This document shows positions 18,220 through 26,883 of a stretch of DNA of 64,000 bases, in pieces. The notes under the pieces are model-generated. The model was given only the letters and a program-made list of their open reading frames with translations. It had not been told where the DNA came from and did no database searches. Numbering within the stretch: position 1 is the first letter of the stretch; every line of letters begins with the position of its first letter. This DNA comes from Phenylobacterium montanum (GTDB lineage Bacteria; Pseudomonadota; Alphaproteobacteria; Caulobacterales; Caulobacteraceae), in NCBI RefSeq assembly GCF_018135625.1, contig NZ_CP073078.1:1-64000 (forward strand), in the 5' to 3' direction. The translations under genes were made by a program, and so were the position numbers.

Positions 18220-18711
18220 ATGAAGCCAGCAGGCGAAGGCGTTCGACAATTGATCTCGTTCTGCGTGGGCGAGCAGGAATTCTGCGTCGACGTGACCACC
18301 GTGCGCGAGATCCGCGGCTGGACCCCCGCAACGCCCATTCCGCAATCCCCGGACTATCTGCGCGGGGTGATCAACCTGCGTGGGGCGATCATGCCGGTGG
18401 TCGATCTGCGCAATCGCCTGGGCTATGGCCGCACCGAGCCGGAGGCGCGCCATGTGATCATTGTCGTTGAATGCGCGGATCGCCTGGCGGGCGTCCTGGT
18501 GGACGCGGTCTGCGACACCATGACGGTCGATGAGGCCCAGATCCAGGCCGCCCCCCAGACCGGCCATCCGGACCAGGCCTTCGTGCGCGGCATCATCCCG
18601 ATGGAAAACCGCCTGATCACCTATCTGTCGATGGAAGACATCTTCCCCCGCCGCCTCGGCGACGCCGCCGCCGACTTGATGGCCCAGGCTGGGGTCGACC
18701 AGGCGGCCTGA
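18220..18711 (+). CDS. cheW: CheW chemotaxis coupling protein
   Basis: 163-residue stand-alone CheW domain that links chemoreceptors to CheA. Typical segments are LISFCVGEQEFCVDVTTVREIRGW, PDYLRGVINLRGAIMPVVDLR and the RGIIPMENRLITYLSMEDIF end. AGAAGG lies nine bases before the ATG. No cheA, receptor or flagellar gene is nearby, so this is an orphan adaptor that probably serves a cluster elsewhere. It converges with the GH16-like gene. Confidence 0.93.
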   Translation: MKPAGEGVRQLISFCVGEQEFCVDVTTVREIRGWTPATPIPQSPDYLRGVINLRGAIMPVVDLRNRLGYGRTEPEARHVIIVVECADRLAGVLVDAVCDTMTVDEAQIQAAPQTGHPDQAFVRGIIPMENRLITYLSMEDIFPRRLGDAAADLMAQAGVDQAA

Positions 18712-18712
18712 G

Positions 18713-19441
18713 TTAAGCCTTCAGGGCGTAGGCCTTCACGCCCTCGACCAACAGCCGCGCCGGAAACGCCCGCGGGTCGGGCGCGCCGGCCCAATTGCCG
18801 CCGACGCCCAGGTTTATGATCAGGCTCATCGGCGCGTGCTGCGCTGCGTGGGTCGGGGTCGAGGCGACCAACTGATCGTTCTGAAACCAGCTGATGGTCT
18901 TGTCGGTCCATAAGAGGCCGTGGGTGGTCATGCCGGCCCCGGCGTCGAACACGCGCGCGGTCTGGCTGACATAGTCCTTGGCGCCGCTACCGAAGTGCAG
19001 GGTCAAAAAGGCGCCGCGGGTGTCGTCGCCGATGGTCTCGATCACGTCGATCTCGTCCTCGATCGCCGGATTGGGATTGCGATAGAGCGCGATGCCGGGA
19101 TGCAGGCCGCGGCCGCGCGGGAACTGGGCGCGCACCTCGAAATAGCCGTAGGTCTGCTTGAAGAACGGGAAAGACGAGATCAGGCCGCTGACATAGGGCA
19201 TGTCCCAGGCCGCATCCCCGTCCTTGGCTTCGCTGGGCCGGGCGGTCAGGCAGAGGACGCCCTTCTGCGTGGTCACCTGGCTGGGCGCATAGGCGCAGAG
19301 CGAGCCGTCGTCGCCGATCGTCCAGGCCCCCTTGCCCTGGCCGCCCCAGGGCCAGCGGCGCGCCCACCGGCTCCAGTCGCCGCCATGACCCGGCGCGGAA
19401 AACGTCAGATGGCCCAGTCGCGATCGGTCGAGTTGCGTCAT
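18713..19441 (-). CDS. GH16-family glycoside hydrolase-like protein
   Basis: 242 residues with the GH16 beta-sandwich signature: the catalytic segment EIDVIE (Glu130, Asp132, Glu135), a preceding GYFEVRAQFPRGRG strand and a C-terminal HGLLWTDKTISWFQNDQLV strand. All three active-site acids are present, so activity on a beta-glucan or related polymer is possible. No signal peptide is visible from the ATG at 19441 or in the open frame upstream, which is unusual for this family. The substrate-cleft motif usually reading GLWPAFW is GLHPGIA here. It is divergent from the S53-like gene. Confidence 0.8.
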   Translation of the reverse strand: MTQLDRSRLGHLTFSAPGHGGDWSRWARRWPWGGQGKGAWTIGDDGSLCAYAPSQVTTQKGVLCLTARPSEAKDGDAAWDMPYVSGLISSFPFFKQTYGYFEVRAQFPRGRGLHPGIALYRNPNPAIEDEIDVIETIGDDTRGAFLTLHFGSGAKDYVSQTARVFDAGAGMTTHGLLWTDKTISWFQNDQLVASTPTHAAQHAPMSLIINLGVGGNWAGAPDPRAFPARLLVEGVKAYALKA

Positions 19442-19620
19442 GCCCCATGCTCGCGCAGTTGCGCCATTCCGCCAAGTGCGCCAGCTTGGCTTTCGGCGCT
19501 CGCGCACCTTTGCGCCCTCTGTGTCCCGTGTCACCCCCCGCCGCCGCCGCGCCGGCTAGAGTCCGATCCTTGGCGTATGCCCGGCCGCGTCCTGGCCGCA
19601 CGAACTTGAAGAGAGGTCCG

Positions 19621-20709
19621 ATGGCGAACACCGACACGGTGGTCCTGGCGAACAGCGCATTTTCCATCCCTCCCGGTGCGCGCGCGGTCCGCAGGACCGA
19701 TCCCAATCGCTGGATCGAACTGACCGTCGGCGTGCGCCGCAAGGCGGCCCTCATGGCGCTCTCGGCCTGGGAAGAAATCCCGCCCAGCCAGCGGATGCCG
19801 CTCAGCCGCGCCGACCTCGCCCGGCATCACGGCCCGGACTCGGCCGCGCTCGAGACCGTCACCAACTGGGCCGAGGCCCGCGGCCTCCTGGTCACCCGCG
19901 AGGACAAGGTCGGATCTCACATCGGCCTTGCTGGTACGGCCGCGAGCCTGGCCGAAGCCTTCGAGGTGGAACTGTTCGATTTCGAGCACCCTGAGCTCGG
20001 CGAATTCCATGCCCGCACCGGCATGCTGCACGCGCCGCCGGCGGTCGCCCGTTGCATCACCGGCGTGTTCGGCTTCAACAACCACGCGATCCTGAAGCCG
20101 CCAGCGGAGGAAGTGGGCGTCGCTGGACCCTGGTCGGCGCCCGCGGCCCTGGCGCGGATTCATAGCTGCCCGGCGGCCAATGTGCCCGGGCGGACCATCG
20201 GCCTTGTGGCCTTCGGCTCCGCCAGCCAGACTGCGGACGTCGCCGCCTATCTCAGCCGCCTCGGCCTGGCTCGCCCGAACGTACAGGTGGTGCCGGGTTC
20301 GTCAGCTTCCGGCGGGGCGGCGGCGCGGCCCAAGCTGGTGGTCTATTTCTCGACCTATGACGAGAAGGGGCTGGTGGACGTGCTGTCGACCGTGATCGGC
20401 GACGCCGCCAACGACCCGTCGGTGCTGTCGATCGGCTGGGGCGAGCGGGTCGCGCCGGCCTTCGCGGGGTCCCCAGCCTGGGCGCCGCCCCTGATTGAGC
20501 ACATCGCCGAGAGCTTCCTGGTGGCCGCGCACCTGGGTGTTTCGATTATCGCCGGCGGGGGTGGAACCGGCCTCGCGACGGAGACCCGCGCCGACCGCGC
20601 CCCAGCCGGGCCACTGCTGAACACCCTGATCGCGCGACTGAAGTCAATGCTTTATCTCGACCGGGTGGCGGGCGGCGACACCGCCGATCTCCTGGCCGCC
20701 TTCCGCTGA
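19621..20709 (+). CDS. S53 (sedolisin/kumamolisin) family protein lacking catalytic residues
   Basis: 362 residues. Residues about 10-165 match the activation prodomain of kumamolisin-type peptidases (WIELTVGVRRKAAL, GLLVTREDKVGSHIGLAGTAASLAEAFEVEL, ending at ITGVFGFNN). The rest follows the S53 catalytic fold (LVVYFSTYDEKGLVDVL, DPSVLSIGWGE, VSIIAGGGG) but lacks the Glu-x-x-x-Asp helix before that strand. The oxyanion GDSG is GGGGTG, and the protein ends before the SGTS catalytic serine. No signal peptide. It looks like a pseudopeptidase retained as a full gene with a good GAGAGG ribosome site, not a decayed fragment. Confidence 0.75.
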   Translation: MANTDTVVLANSAFSIPPGARAVRRTDPNRWIELTVGVRRKAALMALSAWEEIPPSQRMPLSRADLARHHGPDSAALETVTNWAEARGLLVTREDKVGSHIGLAGTAASLAEAFEVELFDFEHPELGEFHARTGMLHAPPAVARCITGVFGFNNHAILKPPAEEVGVAGPWSAPAALARIHSCPAANVPGRTIGLVAFGSASQTADVAAYLSRLGLARPNVQVVPGSSASGGAAARPKLVVYFSTYDEKGLVDVLSTVIGDAANDPSVLSIGWGERVAPAFAGSPAWAPPLIEHIAESFLVAAHLGVSIIAGGGGTGLATETRADRAPAGPLLNTLIARLKSMLYLDRVAGGDTADLLAAFR

Positions 20710-20743
20710 GACCTGTCGAATCCAGATTGCTCCGAATTTTCAA

Positions 20744-20868
20744 CCGCTCTTCCCGGCGAATGCCGGGATCCAGATTCTATGGCGCAGGCTTGTGGTCTGT
20801 ATTCACGAGGAACTAGCCGCCGCTCGGAGTCCTATGATCTGGCTCCCGGCATTCGCCGGGAATAGCGG
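20744..20868. repeat. Palindromic intergenic repeat, family A copy 1
   Basis: Outward arms 20744-20775 and 20837-20868 are near-complementary 32-mers containing CCCGGCGAATGCCGGGA. The copies at 49630-49756 and 63301-63422 share the same arms. This is a REP/MITE-like element with no coding capacity; this copy is the most diverged of the three. Confidence 0.8.
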
Positions 20869-20916
20869 ATTTGGGAATAGCGGGTCAGACAAATCCCAAC
20901 CCGCTCCAAGGCACGC

Positions 20917-21975
20917 CTATTCGAACAGGCGCACCCCGGCGAGGTGATGGCTTCCGACGGTCATGAAGGCCGGGGCGATCTCGTTCTGGCGGGCGGCGGT
21001 GCGGCGCTCCGACGGACTCACCCCGGCCATGGCCTTGAACTGGCGTGAGAAGTGGGCGCAGTCGGCGAAGCCGGCTTCCAGAGCGATGTCGGTCACCGAG
21101 CGGTCGGTGTGGTCCAAGAGCCAGCGGGCGTAGCGCAGACGAAGCTCGCGATAGAAAATCGCCGGCCTGACGCCTACGGCGTCGCGGAACAGCCGCTCCA
21201 GGTGCCTGGTCGAGAGCCTGAGCCGATCGGCGATCTCGGTGATCGGCATGGGGTTGGTCAGGTGCTGCTCCATCATCAAGAGCGCCCGGCGCACGCGCGG
21301 ATCCTCCACCCCCTTGGGCGCGGCGGTCGAGATCGGCGGGTGCGGCTGGGCGTCGTTCCCGTGACGGGCGCGGTCGAGCAGCAAGACGTGCCGCGCCTTC
21401 TGCGCCGTGGCCGCGCCCAGGCGCTTTTCGATCAGCCACGAGGCCAGGTCCGCCGCCCCGCCGCCGCCGGAGCAGGTAATGCGGTCGCCGTCGACCACGA
21501 ACATGCGGTCGGCCACCGGCAGGTGGTCGGGGAACTCGTCGATGAAGTCCTGGCGGTGATACCAGCTGACGCAGCAGCGGCGGCCATGCATCAGCCCCGC
21601 GCGGGCCAGGATGAAACTGCCGGTGCAGATGCCGATCAGCGGCACGTGCGCCGCCGCAGCCTGCTTCAGGTAGGCGATGGTCGCCTGATCGACCTGCTTG
21701 CCGGCGTGCAACAGGCCGCCGACCACGGCGATGTAGTCGAACTGGGTCGGGTCGGAGAGCGGGCTGGTGCCGCCGACCTTGACCCCGCAACTGGCCTTCA
21801 CCCCGTCCGGGTCGCTGGCCATGGTCTTCCAGGAGCAGAGGATCGGCCGCGACAGGTCGCCCTCGTCCGCCGCCAGCCGAAGCTGGTCGACGAACAGGGA
21901 GAAGGCCGAGAGGGTGAAATTCTCGGCCAGGATGACGCCGATCGACAGGGCCTTGCCGGGTTCGGGGCGGGTCAT
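20917..21975 (-). CDS. GlxA-type transcriptional regulator (GATase1-like + AraC HTH)
   Basis: 352 residues: an N-terminal DJ-1/PfpI-like domain (about 10-190, with GICTGSFILARAG around the nucleophile position) and a C-terminal AraC domain (about 225-330, DRLRLSTRHLERLFRDAVGVRP and ALEAGFADCAHFSRQFKAMAGVSPSE). Regulators of this architecture include GbdR and CdhR, which control glycine betaine and carnitine catabolism in Pseudomonas. It lies 49 bases downstream of the carnitine dehydrogenase gene on the same strand and may end that operon. Confidence 0.9.
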   Translation of the reverse strand: MTRPEPGKALSIGVILAENFTLSAFSLFVDQLRLAADEGDLSRPILCSWKTMASDPDGVKASCGVKVGGTSPLSDPTQFDYIAVVGGLLHAGKQVDQATIAYLKQAAAAHVPLIGICTGSFILARAGLMHGRRCCVSWYHRQDFIDEFPDHLPVADRMFVVDGDRITCSGGGGAADLASWLIEKRLGAATAQKARHVLLLDRARHGNDAQPHPPISTAAPKGVEDPRVRRALLMMEQHLTNPMPITEIADRLRLSTRHLERLFRDAVGVRPAIFYRELRLRYARWLLDHTDRSVTDIALEAGFADCAHFSRQFKAMAGVSPSERRTAARQNEIAPAFMTVGSHHLAGVRLFE

Positions 21976-22024
21976 GTCTGTCTCTCCCTCTCTCTATTGG
22001 GTCAGGGCGATCTGGCGTCGCCTT

Positions 22025-23515
22025 CTATTTCGGGGCGGGCATGGCGATCTGGCGGCCCGCGCCGTCAGGCGGCGAAAGCCCGGACTGGGCGGCGGCGAGG
22101 CGGGTCACGGCCGCCAGCACCTCGCCCTCGGCCGGGACCGAGCGGCGGGCCTCGGCGTCCACGTGCACAAGCATGTGCTCGCCGGTGGCCAGGAGGTGGC
22201 CGGTCTCGGCCTGGTAGAGCGAGTGGAACAGGTGCAGGCGCTTGGCGTCGGCGCCCAGCACCTGGCTGACGGCCTTCAGCGGCTCGCCCTCACGGCATTC
22301 ACCGAGGTGGCGGATGTGCGTCTCGACCGTGAAGTAGCTGCGACCCTGGGCGACATAGGCCGGGCCGGCGCCGAAATAGGCCAGGACCGCGTCGGTGGCG
22401 TCGCCGAACACCTGCAGGTATCGGCTCTCGGTCATGTGGCCGTTGTAGTCGATCCAGTCGGGCAGGACGGTCGCGGTGTGCAGGGCCAGAGCTTGGGTCT
22501 CATCGACCTTGGCCGGCGTGGACGCCTTGGCCGCGGCCAGGCCCTCGCCATAGAGGCGCAGCGTCTCGCCGGCGCCGTAGTCGGCCCGGCGCAGGGCCGA
22601 CAGCACCTGGATCAGGCAGTCGTCGCGGCGCTTTTCCAGCTCGCGGATCGAGACGCCGTGGGCCTGGTCGTCGGACTGGGCGGCGATGCGGTCGGCCAAT
22701 TCGTCGGTCAGCTCGGGGGCTTCCAGCTTGGTCCAGGGCAGCTTCAGGGCCGGGCCGAACTGGCTGAGGAAGTGGCGCATGCCCGCCTCGCCCCCGGCCA
22801 TGCGGTAGATCAGGAAGGTGCCCATGAACGACCATCTGAGCCCCGCGCCGAAGCGGATGGCGTCGTCGATCTCTTCGGTGGTGGCGATGCCGTCATTGAC
22901 CAGCCACAGGGCCTCGCGCCAGACGGCTTCCAAGAGGCGATCGGCGATGAAGCCGTCGATCTCCTTGCGTACGTGCAGCGGTCTCATGCCGATGGCGCGG
23001 TAGAAGACCGCCGCGCGCTCTTTGGCTTCGTCCGAGGTCTTCTCGCCGCCGCAAATCTCCACCAGCGGCAAGAGGTACACGGGGTTGAACGGGTGGCCGA
23101 CGACGAAGCGCTCGGGGTGGGCCATTTCCGACTGAAGGCGGGTGGGCAGAAGGCCCGAGGTGGAGGAGCCGATCAGGACCTCCGGTCGCGTCGCCCGGTC
23201 GATGTCGGCCAGGACGCGGATCTTCAGGTCCTCGCGCTCGGGTAGGCTCTCCTGCACGAAGTCGGCGCCTGTGACCGCCTCGGCGACCGAGGCGGCGAAG
23301 GACAGATTGCCCTCGGGGGGCAGGGCGCCGGGCAGCAGGCGCGCCATGGCCCGGCGGGCGTTGTCGAGGACCAGGCCCATCTTGCGTTCGATCTCGGGGT
23401 CCGGATCGAACAGGGCCACGTCGATGCCGTTCAAGAGCAGGCGGGCGGCCCAGCCGGCGCCGATCACACCGCCGCCGACCACCCCGGCCTTTCGTACTTG
23501 ATGCGTTGCGCTCAT
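22025..23515 (-). CDS. lcdH: L-carnitine dehydrogenase / betainyl-CoA thioesterase fusion
   Basis: 496 residues. Residues 1-320 are a 3-hydroxyacyl-CoA-dehydrogenase-type NAD domain (VVGGGVIGAGWA at 12-23, ESLPEREDLKI, SSTSGLLPT, GHPFNPVYLLPLVE). Residues about 340-480 are a hot-dog thioesterase (LPDWIDYNGHMTESRYLQVFGDATDAV). This fusion is known in rhizobia, where the first part oxidises L-carnitine to 3-dehydrocarnitine and the second hydrolyses betainyl-CoA to glycine betaine. It starts 8 bases after the beta-keto acid cleavage gene that supplies the step between them. Confidence 0.92.
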   Translation of the reverse strand: MSATHQVRKAGVVGGGVIGAGWAARLLLNGIDVALFDPDPEIERKMGLVLDNARRAMARLLPGALPPEGNLSFAASVAEAVTGADFVQESLPEREDLKIRVLADIDRATRPEVLIGSSTSGLLPTRLQSEMAHPERFVVGHPFNPVYLLPLVEICGGEKTSDEAKERAAVFYRAIGMRPLHVRKEIDGFIADRLLEAVWREALWLVNDGIATTEEIDDAIRFGAGLRWSFMGTFLIYRMAGGEAGMRHFLSQFGPALKLPWTKLEAPELTDELADRIAAQSDDQAHGVSIRELEKRRDDCLIQVLSALRRADYGAGETLRLYGEGLAAAKASTPAKVDETQALALHTATVLPDWIDYNGHMTESRYLQVFGDATDAVLAYFGAGPAYVAQGRSYFTVETHIRHLGECREGEPLKAVSQVLGADAKRLHLFHSLYQAETGHLLATGEHMLVHVDAEARRSVPAEGEVLAAVTRLAAAQSGLSPPDGAGRQIAMPAPK

Positions 23516-23523
23516 CGGACGGG

Positions 23524-24417
23524 TCACCAGCGCTTGGTCAGTTGCAGGCGCTCGCGCACCTCGGCGGGACCCAGCACCCGGGCGCCCATGGTCTCGACGA
23601 TGGTCTTGGCGCGCGCCACAAGCTGGCCGTTGGAGGCGAACTCGCCGCGGCCGAGATAGAGGTTGTCCTCCAGGCCGACCCGGACGTTGCCGCCGGCGAA
23701 GGCCGCGACAGCCGCGTAGGGCAGCTGATGCCGGCCGAGGGAGAAGGCGCTGAAGGTCGAGCCCGCCGGCAGCTGATGCACCATCGACATCAGGGTCAGC
23801 ATGTCGTCCGGCGCGCCATAGGCCACGCCCATGCACAGCTGGATCATCACCGGATCGTCCAGCAGGCCTTCCTTGATCAGCTGCTTGACGAAGACCAGGT
23901 GGCCCGTGTCGAACACTTCCAGCTCGGGCCGCACGCCCAGTTCCTGGACCCGCGCGGCCATGGCGCGCAGGGTCGAGGGGGTGTTGGTCATCACATAGTC
24001 TCCGGCCGAGAAGTTCATCGTGCCGCAGTCGAGGGTGCAGATCTCAGGGCGCAGTTCCTCGACATGGACCAGCCGCTCCAGCGGGCCGACCATGTCGGTG
24101 CCGGCGGGGTCGAGGGGTAGGGGGGTCTCGCCCGGGCCGAACACGATGTCGCCGCCCATGCCGGCGGTCAGGTTGATGACGATGTCGACCTTGGAGTCGC
24201 GGATGCGCTCGACCACCTCGCGATAAAGGGCCGGATCGCGCGATCCCTTGCCGGTCTCCGGATCGCGCACGTGGATGTGGGCGATGGCGGCGCCGGCCTG
24301 GGCGGCCTCGATCGACGCGTTGGCGATCTGCTCCGGCGTCACCGGAATGGCCGGATGCTTGTCGACGGTTTCGCCGGACCCGGTCACGGCGCAGGTGATG
24401 AAGACTTCGGCGTTCAT
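23524..24417 (-). CDS. Beta-keto acid cleavage enzyme (probable dehydrocarnitine cleavage, CdhC-like)
   Basis: 297-residue BKACE (formerly DUF849) enzyme. It condenses a beta-keto acid with acetyl-CoA to give acetoacetate and a new CoA ester. Metal ligands H47 and H49 ([11 protein letters not shown]) and the [11 protein letters not shown] motif are present. Placement directly before the carnitine dehydrogenase/thioesterase fusion indicates dehydrocarnitine as substrate, giving betainyl-CoA plus acetoacetate. The ATG at 24417 is used; the frame extends upstream to 24474 but without family sequence. Divergent from a CdhR-like regulator. Confidence 0.92.
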   Translation of the reverse strand: MNAEVFITCAVTGSGETVDKHPAIPVTPEQIANASIEAAQAGAAIAHIHVRDPETGKGSRDPALYREVVERIRDSKVDIVINLTAGMGGDIVFGPGETPLPLDPAGTDMVGPLERLVHVEELRPEICTLDCGTMNFSAGDYVMTNTPSTLRAMAARVQELGVRPELEVFDTGHLVFVKQLIKEGLLDDPVMIQLCMGVAYGAPDDMLTLMSMVHQLPAGSTFSAFSLGRHQLPYAAVAAFAGGNVRVGLEDNLYLGRGEFASNGQLVARAKTIVETMGARVLGPAEVRERLQLTKRW

Positions 24418-24572
24418 GGCGTTCCCGGACAGCGTCGTTGTGGTTTTGGACGAGGGTGCGAGCCCCCATCGCACGAGACGATGGTGCGGAGCATTCGCGG
24501 GATCGTGTTGACAGTCACCGACGTTTGCTTGGCATTATCCGACATCGCTCGCAGCCCCCCGGACCAAGGTCG
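24418..24572. promoter_or_regulatory. Divergent carnitine-operon control region
   Basis: 155 bases between the BKACE operon and the CdhR-like gene. It contains the inverted repeat CCATCG/CGATGG (24466-24484) overlapping GTGCGA/TCGCAC pairs, a plausible AraC-type binding area. A TTGACA at 24508-24513 faces the regulator, with CATTAT at 24533-24538; the 19-base spacing is wide, so the promoter call is weak. Confidence 0.4.
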
Positions 24573-25544
24573 ATGACGGACGATGCAGAGACCCAGGTGA
24601 TCGGCTTCCTGCTGGTCCCCGGCTTTTCGGCCATGGCCTTCTTTTCGGCCCTGGAGCCCCTGCGCGTGGCCAACCGGCTGTCGGGGCGGCCGCTCTATCG
24701 CTGGCGGGTCTATTCCGAGGACGGGGAGGCGGTGGAGGCCTCCAACGGCATGCGGATCGTGGTCGATGCGGTGTTCGGGGCGGATTCGCCGCCGACCCTG
24801 ATCGTCTGCGCTGGATTCGAGCCGGCCCGGTCGGAGAGTCGGCGCACCCTGGCCATCCTGCGCCAACTGGCGCGGGCTGGCGTGGTGCTGGGGGCGCTGG
24901 ACACCGGCGCCCATGTCCTGGCCAAGGCGGGGTTGCTCACAGGTGTGCGGGTCTCGCTGCACTGGGAGGCCGAGCCGGCCTTTCGTGAGGAGTTTCCGGG
25001 GATCGAGGTCACCGAGGAGCTGTTCGAGGTGGACGGGCGCATCTTCACCTGCGCCGGCGGCACCGCGGCCCTGGACCTGATGCTGGACGCCATCGGGCGC
25101 CGGCACGGGCCGGCCCTGGCCGCGGCGGTGTCCGAGCAGTTCATCCACGACCGCATCCGCTCCAGCCACGACCACCAGCGCATGGAGCTCTCGGCCCGCC
25201 TGAAGGTGACCAACGCCAAGGTGCTCAGCGTCGTGCGGCTGATGGAGCGCAACCTGGAACAGCCGCTCGGCCCCGAGGCCTTGGCCCGCCAGGTCGGCGT
25301 CACCCCGCGCCAGCTGGAGCGGCTGTTCGCCGCCGAGCTGGGCGTCTCGCCGCAACGCTATTATCGCGAGCTGCGCCTGACCCGCGCCCGGCATCTCCTG
25401 CGCCAGACCGACATGCCGGTGATCGACGTAGCCATGGCCACCGGCTTCTCCTCGGTCTCTGCCCTCTCGCGCCGCTACGCCGCACACTTCGGCGAGCCGC
25501 CCAGCCGCGACCGGCGCGAGGACGTCGCCTCGGCGGTTTCCTGA
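24573..25544 (+). CDS. CdhR-like transcriptional regulator (GATase1-like + AraC HTH)
   Basis: 323 residues with the same two-domain layout as Pseudomonas CdhR, the carnitine-responsive activator: a DJ-1/PfpI-like sensor domain (about 8-190, GALDTGAHVLAKAGLL) and an AraC domain (about 215-310, ARQVGVTPRQLERLFAAELGVSPQRYYRELRL, ATGFSSVSALSRRYAAHFGEPP). Divergent from the carnitine cleavage operon, which it most likely activates. Followed by the PLP dehydratase 49 bases downstream on the same strand. Confidence 0.9.
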   Translation: MTDDAETQVIGFLLVPGFSAMAFFSALEPLRVANRLSGRPLYRWRVYSEDGEAVEASNGMRIVVDAVFGADSPPTLIVCAGFEPARSESRRTLAILRQLARAGVVLGALDTGAHVLAKAGLLTGVRVSLHWEAEPAFREEFPGIEVTEELFEVDGRIFTCAGGTAALDLMLDAIGRRHGPALAAAVSEQFIHDRIRSSHDHQRMELSARLKVTNAKVLSVVRLMERNLEQPLGPEALARQVGVTPRQLERLFAAELGVSPQRYYRELRLTRARHLLRQTDMPVIDVAMATGFSSVSALSRRYAAHFGEPPSRDRREDVASAVS

Positions 25545-25593
25545 TGTGGGGTGCGCCAGCTAGGGTGGCTTGGCCAAGTTTCGGAGGTCCGCC

Positions 25594-26592
25594 TTGTCTG
25601 CACCCCTGACTCTCGATCACGTCCGCGCGGTCGCCGCGCAGATTCGCGACCACGTCAACCTGACGCCGATCCACAGCTGGCGCGGGCCCGAGGTCGCCGC
25701 TCGCACGGGGCCGGGCACCGAGGCGGTGCTGAAGCTGGAGCTGTTCCAGCGCACCGGCACCTTCAAGGCCCGCGGCGCCATCAACAACCTGGCCCAGCTG
25801 GACGAGGCGGCCCGCGCACGGGGGATCATCGCCGTCAGCGCCGGCAACCACGCCATCGCCGCCGCCTGGGCCGCCCAGACTCTGGGGACCTCGGCCAAGG
25901 TGGTCATGATCGCCAGCGCCAATCCCGCCCGCGTCGCCCGCTGCAAGGCCTATGGCGCCGAGGTGATCATGGCCCCGCACGGCGCCGCCGCCTTCGCTCT
26001 GGCGAACGAGATCGCCGAGAAGGAGGGGCGGGTGATGATCCATCCCTTCGAAGGGCCGAACGTTGCGGCGGGCACGGCGACCCTGGGCCTCGAGTTCCAT
26101 GAGCAGGCCGGGCCGATGGACGCGGTGATCGTGCCGATCGGCGGCGGCGGCCTCTGCGCCGGGGTCAGCTGGGCGATCAAGCAGTTGCAGCCCACCTGCA
26201 AGGTCTATGGCGTCGAGCCGGTGGGCGCCGACAGCATGACCCGCAGCTTCGCCGCCGGCCGGCCGGTGGACGCCCTGCCGGTGACCACCATCGCCGACAG
26301 CCTGGGGCCGCCCTATTCGCTGCCCTACAGCTACCAGCTCTGCCGGGAGAACGTGGACCGGATCGTGCTGGTGGACGACGACCAGCTGATGGACGCCATG
26401 GCGGTGCTGTTCCGCGAGATGAAGCTGGCGGTCGAACCCGCCGGTGCGGCCACCACCGCGGCCCTGTTCGGCCCCTTGAAGAACGAGCTGGCCGGCAAGC
26501 GGGTCGGCCTGATCGTCTGCGGCGCTAATATCGACCTGGAGACCTTCAGTCGCCAGATCGCGCGGGGTAACGAGATTTCGGGGCGGGTCTAG
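25594..26592 (+). CDS. Threonine/serine dehydratase-like PLP enzyme (fold type II)
   Basis: 332 residues of the threonine dehydratase/serine racemase family. The PLP lysine is K58 in RTGTFKARGA, followed by SAGNHAIAAAWAA and the phosphate loop GGGGLCAG. There is no C-terminal ACT domain, so it is the catabolic or racemase type without isoleucine feedback. The start is the TTG at 25594, six bases after CGGAGG; the TTG at 25570 lacks a ribosome site. A role in the carnitine/betaine island, for example deaminating serine made from glycine betaine, is inference from position. Confidence 0.88.
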   Translation: MSAPLTLDHVRAVAAQIRDHVNLTPIHSWRGPEVAARTGPGTEAVLKLELFQRTGTFKARGAINNLAQLDEAARARGIIAVSAGNHAIAAAWAAQTLGTSAKVVMIASANPARVARCKAYGAEVIMAPHGAAAFALANEIAEKEGRVMIHPFEGPNVAAGTATLGLEFHEQAGPMDAVIVPIGGGGLCAGVSWAIKQLQPTCKVYGVEPVGADSMTRSFAAGRPVDALPVTTIADSLGPPYSLPYSYQLCRENVDRIVLVDDDQLMDAMAVLFREMKLAVEPAGAATTAALFGPLKNELAGKRVGLIVCGANIDLETFSRQIARGNEISGRV

Positions 26593-26594
26593 CC

Positions 26595-26778
26595 CCCTTC
26601 TCCCCCTGCGGGAGAAGGAGGGGCCCGTTGCGAAGCAATGGGAGGATGAGGGGGCGCACCGGCTCATCCGACGAGGTTTCGCGGCGGCGAGAAGTTGATT
26701 GGAAAGGTCAGCGCGACCCCTCATCCTCCCACCCGCTACGCGGTCAGGCCCCTCCTTCCCCCGCAAGGGGGGAAGGGA
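26595..26778. repeat. Intergenic repeat pair, family B (inverted copies)
   Basis: A roughly 60-base unit rich in GGAGGATGAGGGG and GAAGGAGGGGCC occurs at 26595-26654 and, inverted, at 26715-26778. The arms can fold into one long hairpin. It occupies most of the 291-base gap before the permease gene. No coding capacity is apparent. Confidence 0.75.
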
Positions 26779-26883
26779 GTTTTTGTCGCCTTCGTACAGT
26801 TCCCGGAGCGATTCCCGGCTGGCCTAGGCGCCGGACGCGCATCAGGGTCATATCGGCGCCACAAGACTCGCCAGGGAGAAACC

